Shown here piece by piece: positions 50,930 through 59,900 of a stretch of DNA of 64,000 bases. The notes beneath the pieces were generated by a model. That model saw only the letters and a program-made list of their open reading frames with translations. It did no database searches and was not told where the DNA came from. Source of the stretch: Babylonia areolata (lineage: Eukaryota; Mollusca; Gastropoda; Neogastropoda; Buccinidae); contig NC_134878.1 of NCBI RefSeq assembly GCF_041734735.1, positions 19,159,202-19,223,201 of the forward strand. Direction: 5' to 3'. Position 1 is the stretch's first letter. Each line of letters opens with the position of its first letter. Position numbers and translations under genes: made by a program.

Positions 50930-53041
50930 CGTGTGTGTGCACGCACACACTATCTGGATGAAGGCTTTCTACATCTTTACATATGCAAATGCCACTGACA
51001 TGTTTGACTACTCCTCATATTGTACTGTGAAGACTTTCCACACATTTGCCTCAAAACAGGTAAAGGATACATTTCTATAATCTCTTACCACAAGAGTTTT
51101 AAATATTCCTTATCCTTATACCTAAATCATTTAAGTCTTGCATATGCAATAAGAAACCTCTGTCCATATGTCAGACCAATGTCTTACAATTACAATATGA
51201 AATCTCTGTCCACATGTCAGACCAAACTATTCCTTCTTTTTCTTCTTCTGTGTTCACTCGTATGCACACGAGTGGGCTTTTACGTGTATGACCGTTTTTA
51301 CCTCGCCATGTAGGCAGCCATACTCCATTTTCAGGGGTGTGCATGCTGGGTATGTTCTTGTTTCCATAACCCACCGAACGCTGACATAGATTACAGGATC
51401 TTTAATGTGCGTATTGATCTTCTGCTTGCATACACACACGAAGGGGGTTCAGGCACTAGCAGGTCTGCACATATGTTGACCTGGGAGATGGTAAAAATCT
51501 CCACCCTTTACCCACCAGGCACCGTCACCATGTTTCGAATCGGGACCCTCAGATTGACAGTCCAACGCTTTAATCACTCCGCTATTGCGCCCGTCAAACT
51601 ATTCCAAATCCTACATAATATATGCAATATGAAATCTCTGTCCATATGTCAGACCAAACTATCCCAATTCCTACATAATTATGCAATATAGAACCTCTGT
51701 CCATATGTCAGACCAAACTATCCCAATTCCTACATAATATATGCAATATGAAACCTCTGTCCATATGTCAGACCAAACTATTCCAAATCCTATATAATAT
51801 ATGCAATATGAAACCTCTGTCCACATGTCAGACCAAACTATCCCAATTCCTACATAATATATGCAATATGAAACCTCTGTCCATATGTCAGACCAAACTA
51901 TTCCAAATCCTACATAATATATGCAATATGAAACCTCTGTCCATATGTCAGACCAAACTATCCCAATTCCTACATAATATATGCAATATGAAACCTCTGT
52001 CCACATGTCAGACCAAACTATTCCAAATCCTACATAATATATGCAATATGAAACCTCTGTCCACATGTCAAACTAAACTATTCCAAATCCTACATAATAT
52101 ATGCAATATGAAACCTCTGTCCACATGTCAGACCAAACTATTCCAAATCCTACATAATATATGCAATATGAAACCTCTGTCCACATGTCAAACCAAACTA
52201 TTCCAAATCCTACATAATATATGCAATATGAAACCTCTGTCCACATGTCAAACCAAACTATCCCAATTCCTACATAATTATGCAATATAGAACCTCAGTC
52301 CACATGTTAGATCAAACTTTTCCAATGGCCAAATGTTAGACCAAAGTCCTACACATGCAATATGATATCTCTGTTCATGTGTCAGACCAAACTACTCCAA
52401 CAATGACCTTAAAATCATTGTTACTGAGAGGTGTGGGCCTGAAACCTTGGGAATCAAGATTTTTCTGACAAGGAAAAGTTTACCAACAACTACAAACGTC
52501 CCCCATTACTCACATACCTTGACAAAGGTGACATGTTATGATGTTTATATTATCACCAATAGCATCCAAATCCCCAAAGCTATTGAAAGTGTTTCAAAAG
52601 CTAAAAATGTCAAAGTTACAATTTTCATGTGTCGCAGTTAACAAGTGAGTAAGACCAGATAACAAGAACTGCGTTATACCAAATATAATTTTAAACATGA
52701 GGGAAATATCCTTGTATTGCTTTATTTCACAATTATAAATATATTTCAAAATCCTGATCTTCTCTCTCTCTCTCTCTCTCTTAGTCTACTCTCTGCACAA
52801 GATAAACCAAAATCAATTAACGTATGCATGAAAAAAAAAAGCAGAAATAGGAGACACACATGCAAGATTACAGTTTGATTTCTTCTTTCCCTTTGCACTT
52901 CATAATTATTCAGATCAGTTATATACTTTTTGCCCCCACATGCCATATTTGTCATATCTTTTTTTTCCACAATTTTACCACCATAAATCTTTAGTCCATC
53001 TTGAAGTCTCTCTCTCTCTCTGTGCGTGCGTGCGTGCGTGC

Positions 53042-53077
<36 letters not shown>

Positions 53078-53444
53078 ATATGTGTGTGAGCAAATTGTAC
53101 ACACAAGCTGTCACACGCGTGTGCCCACGCGCACACACACATACACGCACATCATGATATGCATAAACACTTACTGAAGGCAATAATTATCACTTTGCCA
53201 ACTCATCTGACATCATCATTATCAAATGCTACGAATTTGTTTCTGTCGTGTTGTCGCACTTTGGTGTTGTCGAGTAATATATTTTTTTTACAAAAAAAGT
53301 TCATCATAACTGACATTTTAATTTTTTTTTTAATTCGAGCACTTACGGTGACCAAAACGTGGACGAAGGAGAAGCCATGGTTTTCGGAAACTCAAATTGT
53401 GGTTTCTTTTCGTCACTGTCTGTAGGTGTGATGCTGCGACGCAT
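39008..53444 (-). CDS. SLC17A9: SLC17A9-like vesicular nucleotide transporter, complete gene (12 exons)
   Basis: SLC17A9 (VNUT) is a 12-helix major facilitator protein that loads ATP and other nucleotides into secretory vesicles (family knowledge). Coding exons in transcript order: 53444-53347, 50748-50622, 48632-48413, 47668-47569, 46664-46591, 45215-45053, 44615-44519, 43775-43688, 42904-42870, 41351-41180, 40104-40075, 39189-39008. Every junction is GT-AG and in phase, giving 461 residues (human about 436). Marks: TM1 YTARTIMP with R54; [10 protein letters not shown] at 93-102; TM4 [10 protein letters not shown] with R141; [16 protein letters not shown] at 277-285; WVFNVVPWL at 295-303; DLAPNHAG at 381-388; [10 protein letters not shown] in the last exon. 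The start at 53,444 gives MRRSITP with a G at -3; an upstream in-frame ATG at 53,525 would add 27 unrelated residues. The extreme C-terminus looks frame-shifted (see findings). Its paralogue starts head to head at 56,992. Confidence 0.93.
39195..39830. repeat. Tandem repeat of about 65-75 bp in SLC17A9 intron 11, copying the exon 12 acceptor
   Basis: At least seven units carry (+ strand) ACATGTTCCCCCACAAACCC, TGTCACAAGGGAACA, AACCAAATATTTATCATCAA and ACTGGTTGCTAAC. The CCCACAAACCCTRT part equals the acceptor and first bases of exon 12 at 39,182-39,195. Confidence 0.85.
40340..40718 (+). mobile_element. Full-length tRNA-headed SINE
   Basis: A box ATAGCCGAGTGGTTAAAG, B box GGGTTCGAATC, the common body and a GCAGAAGAAGAAG end. 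Target duplications GGTACCATAAAG (40,328-40,339) and GGTACCATGAAG (40,719-40,730). It sits in SLC17A9 intron 10. Confidence 0.92.
41396..41900 (-). mobile_element. tRNA-headed SINE, second-tail subfamily, inverted
   Basis: On the minus strand the tRNA-like head is near 41,900-41,820, the body contains CTGTAATCCATGTCAATG, and the tail has GTTGGCTCTACCCAGGTAGG and AAGTGCTTAGAGCTTGG. It starts about 45 bases from the exon 10 boundary at 41,351. The head B box is mutated. Confidence 0.8.
42040..42480 (+). mobile_element. SINE-like element, second family, longest copy
   Basis: Blocks in order are CCTAATGATAATGCGTCCCC, GACTGGTGGTCTGGACGCTA, GATGAGACAATAAACCGACG, AAAAGAACCCACAGCAAAA, AATCCACTTTGATAGAAAAA, GCTCTCCCTGAGGAGAGAAG, ATCTGTTGTGACAAAAGAG and an AATACAATACAA end. 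It has no open frame. Other copies here are all partial. Confidence 0.75.
43432..43545 (-). mobile_element. Short SINE-like fragment, third family, inverted
   Basis: The + strand shows CTCAAGGAGGCATCACTGCA, TTTGGACAAATACATATAGG and CATCTGCTAGGCAGATGCCT, the reverse complement of the copy at 19,836. Confidence 0.65.
43835..44180. repeat. Tandem repeat of about 37 bp in SLC17A9 intron 7
   Basis: Units contain CAGTTTGGTGGTGCTACCAT or its variant GGTGGTGCAAACATTT, then ACAGCATGAACA. About nine units alternate irregularly between the two forms. The array begins 60 bases from exon 8. Confidence 0.82.
47995..48350. repeat. CA-rich array with units of about 65-70 bp beside SLC17A9 exon 3
   Basis: TTTTCTTTCTAGCATTCTCT plus CTCCTT alternates with CACA runs about four to five times, then passes into CA and CATG runs reaching almost to the exon 3 donor at 48,412. 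Confidence 0.85.
48797..48920 (-). mobile_element. Short SINE-like fragment, third family, inverted
   Basis: The + strand shows GTCAAGGAGGCGTCACTGCG, CAAATCCATATACGCTACAC, AGCAGATGCCTGACCAGCAG and TTAGTCAGGCCTTGAG. It is the best preserved inverted copy of this family here. Confidence 0.7.
48925..49260. repeat. (AAATA)n and (AATA)n rich tract
   Basis: About 330 bases are mostly AATAAATA and AAAATAA units with poly-A runs, following directly on the SINE-like fragment. Confidence 0.85.
50867..50945. repeat. (GT)n microsatellite
   Basis: A GT run of about 60 bases with GCGC interruptions at its end, about 120 bases upstream of SLC17A9 exon 2. Confidence 0.92.
51130..52320. repeat. 60-bp satellite array in SLC17A9 intron 1, split by a SINE
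   Basis: Units read AACCTCTGTCCATATGTCAG, ACCAAACTATCCCAATTCCT, ACATAATATATGCAATATGA. About eleven regular 60-base units run from 51,606 to 52,290 and diverged ones extend to both sides. Two unit types (TTCCAAATCC and TCCCAATTCC) alternate in the first half. The period is a multiple of three, so frames on both strands stay open (51,748-52,290 on + and 51,671-52,066 on -). Confidence 0.95.
51234..51595 (-). mobile_element. Full-length tRNA-headed SINE inserted in the 60-bp array
   Basis: It is inverted, with head AATAGCGGAGTGATTAAAGC and B box CGATTCGAAAC near 51,595-51,530 and a GAAGAAGAAAAAGAAGG-type tail at 51,234. Target duplications AAACTATTCC at 51,224-51,233 and 51,596-51,605 are array sequence, so the array is older than the insertion. 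Confidence 0.93.
52985..53140. repeat. (CT)n, (GCGT)n and (GT)n tract
   Basis: CT run, then GTGC units, then a GT run and CA/CG mixed sequence about 200 bases inside SLC17A9 intron 1. Confidence 0.88.
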
Positions 53445-53607
53445 GGCTAATTTCAATTGGCAAGGTTGTATCCTTTTTTTTGCAGATCTGTCGAACACTA
53501 CGTCTATGGTCGTACATATGAACACGTCCCCTCCTTTGCATGCTGACAGTCTGTTATTAAGCTTCTCTCCCTTGTTGCTGCACCGGTGTTTAAAAAATAT
53601 GGTACAC

Positions 53608-53952
53608 TAATTTTGTCAAAAGACAAACAAATGTTGATTTTGGTGATGGTTGTGACATTTGTGTCTGAACGTGTGTGTGTTACCGTGTGGGGGTGGGGTG
53701 GTGGGGTGTAGGGAGGTAATGGGGGATGAAGGAAGGGGAAGGAGGTTGGTCCGTCGCCAAAGGACACGTCTAATTTTGTCAAAAGACAAAAAAAAAATGT
53801 TGATTTTGTGGTGATGATGGTTCAGTGACATTTGTGTCTGAACGTGTGTATGCTACTGTGTGGGGGATGGGGTGAGGGGTGTGGGAGAGGGGGGGTAGGG
53901 AGGTAATGGAGGATGAAGGAAGGGGAAGGAGGTTGGTCGCCAAAGGCACGTC
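53608..53952. repeat. Two-copy G-rich tandem duplication upstream of the minus-strand SLC17A9 start
   Basis: Unit 1 (53,608-53,770) and unit 2 (53,771-53,952) both carry AATTTTGTCAAAAGACAAA, TGACATTTGTGTCTGAACGT, long GGGG-rich stretches, ATGAAGGAAGGGGAAGGAGG and a GTCGCCAAAGG end. The nearer unit begins about 165 bases from the start codon. Confidence 0.9.
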
Positions 53953-54109
53953 AGCCGCGTGTCCGATATAGCAAGTTCCCCGGCCTGTTCCGGATAAGTA
54001 TAAAGAAACGAAAACCTAATATGTTCAGATCATATGTTCAGGTTATGTTTTCGAAAAGCCTGGAAGATTTACTACCTCCGGCCGCCTTCATGTGCGTAGT
54101 ATAAGGGCA

Positions 54110-54660
54110 AGAAAAGATCCCTGACACAGAGGTGCTCACTCGTGCAAACCGTTGCCCAGCATCTACACCATCTTGATGCAGACTCAGCTGCGCTGAGCAG
54201 CCCATGTAGTTCGCATGCCAGACCATCGGCTCCCCAAGAAACTGCTGTACGGCGAACTCCAACATGGCAAGCGCTCCCATGGAGGCCAAAAGAAGCGCTT
54301 CAAAGACACTCTGAAAGCTTCTCTGAAGGCCTTCAACATCAGCCATGACACATGGGAGCTGAATGCAATGGACAGACCAAAGTGGCGTTCAGCTGTCCAC
54401 AAAGGCGCCAAATCCTGTGAGGCCAACAGAATCACTGCAGCTGAGAGCAACGCAGACAGGCCAGGAAAAGCAGTGTCAGCAAGTCCCCGACAGCCGCCAC
54501 CATACCCTGTCCACACTGCGTCAGAACCTTCCGGGCGCGGATTGGCCTGACCAGTCATCTGCGCACGTCCCACAGAGCCCAACCCACCCACCCCCAGGAT
54601 GACTAGATGGTCCTCGTCGATCCCGACGGACGAACCGTCCACATATACGGCGGACGCACA
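54110..54660 (+). mobile_element. LINE (non-LTR retrotransposon) 3' end with terminal zinc-finger motif
   Basis: The translation follows the C-terminal end of an invertebrate LINE polyprotein: KIPDTEVLTRA, then MPDHRLPKKLLYGELQHGK, RFKDTLKASLKAFNI and WELNAMDRPKWRS. A separate frame gives CPHCVRTFRARIGLTSHLRT plus SH (a C2H2 finger), ending DD-stop at about 54,605. At least one frame change and stops near the 5' end show it is decayed. This is a 5'-truncated copy, a common outcome of LINE insertion. The 196-residue frame on the other strand is a shadow. Confidence 0.85.
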
Positions 54661-55028
54661 CGTGAGTGTGTACGTGCATGTGTATGCCGCATCAGTGCCT
54701 ACCACTGTCGGACGCCGGTCGATGCTTATAATAGTGTACATGTAACCATTAAGGCCATAACAACGTCGTCCCACGTGCCAGTGACTGATGCCAGCACTTG
54801 CACTTCAGAATGTAAGCACACGCGCAGGCGCCTAGCATATCATGCATATGTTTGTCGTGCGTCACTGTGCCTATAAAATTAGTGCTGTTCAGTTGTTGTT
54901 CACGTTTTTATTTTCATCAATTTCATTCTATTTCATTTCATTTACTTACTTTTTAGTTACGCCGGCGTCAGTGAATATGATGAATGCTCGTGTCAGTGTG
55001 CGAGCGCATCGGCGTGCGTGCGTCAGTG

Positions 55029-55059
<31 letters not shown>

Positions 55060-55206
55060 CAAGCCGTTGAGCGTGGCGTCCAGTACTCATCAGTGCCACT
55101 GAGTTTACTTGACGTATATTGAGTGTGTGAATGACTGACTCGACTGATTCCATGCATGACTGGACTTTATCTCGAATCTGTTTGTACCTATAATCTGACT
55201 ACTGAC

Positions 55207-55395
55207 GGTCATATGAAGATTGTTTCGGTGTGTTTCCCTCAACTCGAGTCTCAGTGTACCTATCTGACAACGGTCATATGAAGATTGTTTCGGTGTGTTT
55301 CCGTCAACTCGAGTCTTTATTTGTACAGTACCTATCAGACTACGCCGGTTCATATGAAGGTTGTTTCGGTCACGGTTGTTTCGTCAACAATGCGT
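55207..55395. repeat. Three-unit repeat of about 62-68 bp
   Basis: Each unit contains GGTCATATGAAGATTGTTTC (third unit altered), CGGTGTGTTTCC and TCAACTCGAGTCT, followed by GTACCTATC-type sequence. Confidence 0.85.
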
Positions 55396-55593
55396 CAATC
55401 ACGCAAGCGGACTTTCCATAAAACTGATGCAATGTACCACATCTGCTTTAAAGACACTTTGAAACTGGGGAAGGCAGATGGGAAGTCAGTGGATGCAGAT
55501 ACCTGACCAGCAACTTGAACACACACACACACGCGCGTACGCGATAGGGAAACAAAAACAAACAAACTGGAAGTAGGAAAAAAAGAAAAAACA

Positions 55594-56008
55594 AGCGAGG
55601 CAAGGCCTTCAAGACTCACTTGTGATACACTTTTTAAAAAAATCCAAGCTTTTTATGTATTGAGTATAATGCATTTACTGTTATATTTATATTTTTTTGT
55701 ATTCTCTAAACTTGGCACTTTGATCTGATATTCGACCCAACAAAAGATCTGTCATTATTATCATTTTTTGTTCAAACAGGAACTTCTTTTGCTAAGCATG
55801 GAAGTTTTGTTTATTGCAAACGTTTTGGCGCAGGCAGTAAAATAATGGAAATTACTCTGTTATTAATGCTAGGGGACTTAGTTTGCTTTAAACTGATCTT
55901 TCTCATCTTAAACATTACATTTTGAAATTATACTCAATACATAAAAAGCTTGGATTTTTTTTTAAATAGTGCATCACAAGTGAGTCTTGAAGGCCTTGCC
56001 TCTCTTGT
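55594..56008 (+). mobile_element. MITE-like element, copy C, bounded by its own 3' end on both sides
   Basis: It starts with GAGGCAAGGCCTTCAAGACT and CACTTGTGATACAC (the 3' end inverted, through AATCCAAGCTTTTTATGTAT) and finishes with the same sequence in direct orientation near 55,935-56,008. The middle matches copies A and B. The structure is a foldback-like derivative. Confidence 0.75.
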
Positions 56009-56431
56009 TTCAAAATGTAATGTTTAAGATGAGAAAGATCGGTTTAAAGCAAATTAAGTCTCCTAGCATTAATTAGAGTAATTTCCCTTTTTTACTATCT
56101 GCACCAAAACGTTTGCAAAATAAATAAAACTTCCATGCTTAGCAAAAGAAGTTCCTGTTTGAACAAAAAATGATAATTATGGCTGCTCTTGTTGTTGGGT
56201 CGAATATCAGGTCAAAGTGCCAAGTTTAGAGAATACAAATAATATAAATATAACAGTAAATGCAGTTTGCATATAATTAGGCTTCATTTTTTATTTTTTT
56301 GTGCCCATCCCAGAGGTGCAATATTGTTTTAAACAAGATGACTAAAAAGAACTGAATTTTTCCTATTTTTATGCCTAATTTGGTGTCAACTGACAAAGTA
56401 TTTGCAGAGAAAATGTCAATGTTAAAGTTTA

Positions 56432-56510
<79 letters not shown>

Positions 56511-56566
56511 ACCGAACACCGGGTTAAAACATAGACTCACTTTGTTTACACAAGTGAGTCAAAAAG
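56009..56566 (-). mobile_element. MITE-like element, copy D, inverted against copy C
   Basis: The reverse complement starts TTTTTGACTCACTTGTGTAA and runs through AACCCGGTGTTCGGTTG and the common body. An AC/AG microsatellite (56,434-56,508) has expanded at the position of the element's GT stretch. It abuts copy C directly, and their bodies are complementary. Confidence 0.78.
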
Positions 56567-56570
56567 GGGG

Positions 56571-56712
56571 GATGTCGCTCTCAGTGTAGCGACGCGCTCT
56601 CCCTCGGGGAGAACAGCCCGAACTTCACACAGAGAAATATGTTGTGACAAAAAAAGAAAAGAAAAAGAGTAATACAATACAATACAATACAATAAAATAA
56701 ATACAATACAAT
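56571..56712 (+). mobile_element. SINE-like fragment, second family, 3' part
   Basis: Blocks GTGTAGCGACGCGCTCTCCC, GGGGAGAACAGCCCGAACTT, CACACAGAGAAATATGTTGT and an AATACAATACAATAC tail. It begins within five bases of the end of MITE-like copy D. Confidence 0.75.
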
Positions 56713-56991
56713 AGAATACAGTACACATCGAGTGGACCAGAATGTCAGTTGCACAACACGCCGTTGGCAGTAAATCACTATCAGCTAAAAACAAAAAAAA
56801 CAAAAGCAAAGAAATAACAACAACAAAATGTCGTGTAGCTGCAATCTAAAAAATTTTTTAAAATAAAATAATAAAATAGAGTGCTCTACATGAATATCAT
56901 AATTTTTTGACACGGTAAGTGTCTCATCAAATAAACAATGGGGGGAAATGGGGGGAGGGGGAAGAACTCTGTTGGATTGTTTGTTGGAATC

Positions 56992-59900
56992 ATGGCGGCG
57001 ATTGAAGCTGATGACGTCCACAAACCTTGTACTGTTCTAATTAAAGACAAACAAATATCGTCTGGAAAATACTGGACAAGGTATGAAAGAAAACCGTGTC
57101 GACTAATCATGGTACATGTATCTGCAAGTCCGAAGTTTTTACTGTTTTCGTTTAGAACGAAAATAGAAATATTTCGTTCCGTTCCACAAACACTATTGTG
57201 TTATCAGCAACATTTAGGTTCGTCTGCAACGCTAACTGTCGGCAAAGCTCGCGAAGTGTTTGATCTGGACTCACTAAGTTTTAAGTTACTGGGTTAGTTT
57301 TGACTGTCACGTATTATAGGTGATTGTATCATATACTGGTACCTATATTGGTTGGTTGATTTGTGTTAAAAAATCAACTTTGAAAAGTTTTAGTTTTGAT
57401 ACACAGTGTTAACAGTGAATAACAGATAGGATAGTTTCAAAAATCTCAAGTCCAGATCTCAAGTCAGTCAGATTTGTTCATACTGTTTTGTCAACAATGG
57501 AAGCTGTCTCTGAACTGTCTACCAATAGACAAATGTTCACTATCCATGCAAGATAATTTTTATTTAGATAGTAAAAATGGGTTGTGTGGTTTTTAAATGT
57601 TAGATGTAAACAAGTATAAAACACTGTGTTTCCTTTGTGATTGATATCTTAATATTTCTTTCTTGTAGTTGGCGATAATGTGTGTTTTTGTACAGCACTG
57701 AACTATGCTTTAGACCAGACAAGACTGTCAGTTTAGTACAGCTCTGTTGAAAGTAATCACTGAGAAGAAGAATTATATATCTCATTATTGGTGTCAAACC
57801 ATTCTGATAGGTTTTGTAAAACTAAAGTATCTCTACTGCTTTATATAATCAAATAGTGAGTCTAACATTAAAAGTATTATAACATTTAAAAGCACCAAAC
57901 AGTTTACATTGTATATTTAGTATAATATTTGGTGTGCCGTAATTTTGTCTTTGTTTACTTATTGGATTAAGTATCCCATTAACCCTAGTGTATCCATGAC
58001 ATTGATTAGCATGCAGTCAGGATTGTGCCTTTATTGAAGGTCATTTGCAGTTCACTTTTCATACAGGTACAACTCCCACTTTTCAAGTGGGATGAGATGT
58101 ATTTGATTTTGAAATGCTAAGTGGTTTGTTTTAAAAGATTGAAAATACAATGAAGATCACTAGGTTGTCCAAATACACTGTTCATTTTAAAAGTTCTTGT
58201 TGATTGTCACTTTCTTTTCACTTTCACAGTTTGATGTCATTCTTTTTCTTTTTTTTCGTTTTTCTTTTTTCTTTTCTTTTTCTTTTCTCCTTGATTGTTT
58301 ATGTTGATTTTGATACATCTTCTAGTTCTACATCTTGTTATCATCATTATGGATACAGGGGCCGTATGAGAATGAGCATTTTGGATGGCTTTGATTTCTT
58401 GCAGCTTACTTTCTGAAGCAGTCAAGGTTTCAAAGATCTGTTTAGCACACTGTGCTACATGATTCTTGAGGTTTATGTCTGTTTTTTCTGACTCAATGCA
58501 TACATGTTATAGTGCCTCAGCTATGGTCTGGTCATAAAGTATCCCATCCAGCTTAGTGTGTCCTGGACCTTTGGGGTTATTTCCTTTTAATTAAACAGAA
58601 TGTCATCTGCTGCAATCTTAACCTTCATTTAGGGCATTCTGTTTGCAGTTATGAGGTATGTACTGGAGACAGAGTGAAGATGTATTGGATGATGCATGTG
58701 TATCTGCTTGTTAATGAAGTGGATTAGTAGAGGACTTGTTTAAGTTGTTATGAATGTAACCCTGCCTGGCTGTGACTGCACAGGTCAGAAAAGAACCAAT
58801 GGGCAGCAGGGCTGTTGCTGGGGACGGCCATGCTGTATGCTGCCAGGACCATCATGCCCATGTGTGTCGTCACTGTGTCCCAGGAAATGAACTGGGACAA
58901 AACAGAAGCTGTAAGTAAAGGGTCTCATGGAGGCCTTACAAAAAAAGAAAAGACAAAATATTTTGTTTTCTGAAGAAATAAGATCTTTAAGAAGTATTCA
59001 AAAGTTTAGAGAAAAATAATTTTTTTAAAAACTAGATCAATGACAGTGAATAAGTAGGTTGTATCATTCTGCTCACAGTATTCAGACCTGCACTAAAGGC
59101 CTTCAGTATTTTACTCATGAATGAACTTCAGGATATTAACTTAGCCTGTGCCATAACTTTTTACACATAATTATATGGAACCCCAACATGTCTGACCCAC
59201 TTGTCCACCTCTCACTTTCTGCAACCCCTTGTTTCCTACTTGACCAGCAACCAGTGACTAATGATACTGATAGATCTGCATTAGATAGTTTTGTTCACTG
59301 AATTTGTCGTACAGGGCACAGTGCTGTCTGCATTCTTCTGGGGCTACACCATGACACAGTTTTTGGGTGGTTACCTCAGTGATCGCATCGGAGGTGATGT
59401 GGTGTTACCCATTGCAGCCTGTCTCTGGTCTCTGATTACCTTTTGGACCCCACAGCTTGCCTACCTGTCTGTCGACAAACATACAGCGCTGTACATTGTT
59501 GTTCTATCCAGAGTCATGCTGGGAATATGTCAAGGTGCGTGCTTTTGTCTTGGTTATATACGAGGAGTGGGCTTGTGTTTTAGTGATGTATATCTGGTTT
59601 CGTGTGAATGTGTGTTTGGGGGTGATTCTTGTGACTGTTCAAGTAAGGATAGCATGATAAAACTGCTTCTTAGATTGTTGTCTTTGTGATTTTTCTCCTT
59701 GCTTATGAGGTTGTGGGCATTGTCTTTTTTTTAATTTCTAATTGCATAGCAGTGTATGCAAAGAATCTCTTTCCTTTATATAGGTCCAACATACGTTTCT
59801 GTAATTATAAAGTTTTATTACATAACAGAATATTTTAATTTGTGTAATAGTCTGCTTTAAAAAACAAAAACAAATGTGCTCGGTAACATGCAGTTTTGCT

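Larger units (their letters stand above)
53445..56991. other. Divergent intergenic region between the two SLC17A9 genes
   Basis: This region separates the two opposed start codons and must hold both promoters unless upstream non-coding exons exist. It contains the G-rich duplication, a LINE 3' end, a three-unit repeat near 55,207-55,395, the foldback MITE-like pair and a SINE fragment. I could not pick out a TATA box or initiator with confidence. Confidence 0.7.

Noticed and set aside
51671-52290. Open frames of 131 (-) and 180 (+) residues as a possible repeat protein
   Set aside because: Openness follows from a 60-base period divisible by three, and the array lies inside an SLC17A9 intron.
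53347-53525. Start of the minus-strand SLC17A9 at the upstream ATG at 53,525
   Set aside because: It would add 27 residues without family resemblance. The ATG at 53,444 has a good context and gives a usual N-terminal length, though the upstream start cannot be fully excluded.
54184-54774. 196-residue open frame on the minus strand
   Set aside because: It is antisense to the readable LINE C-terminal end on the + strand and has no recognisable motif.
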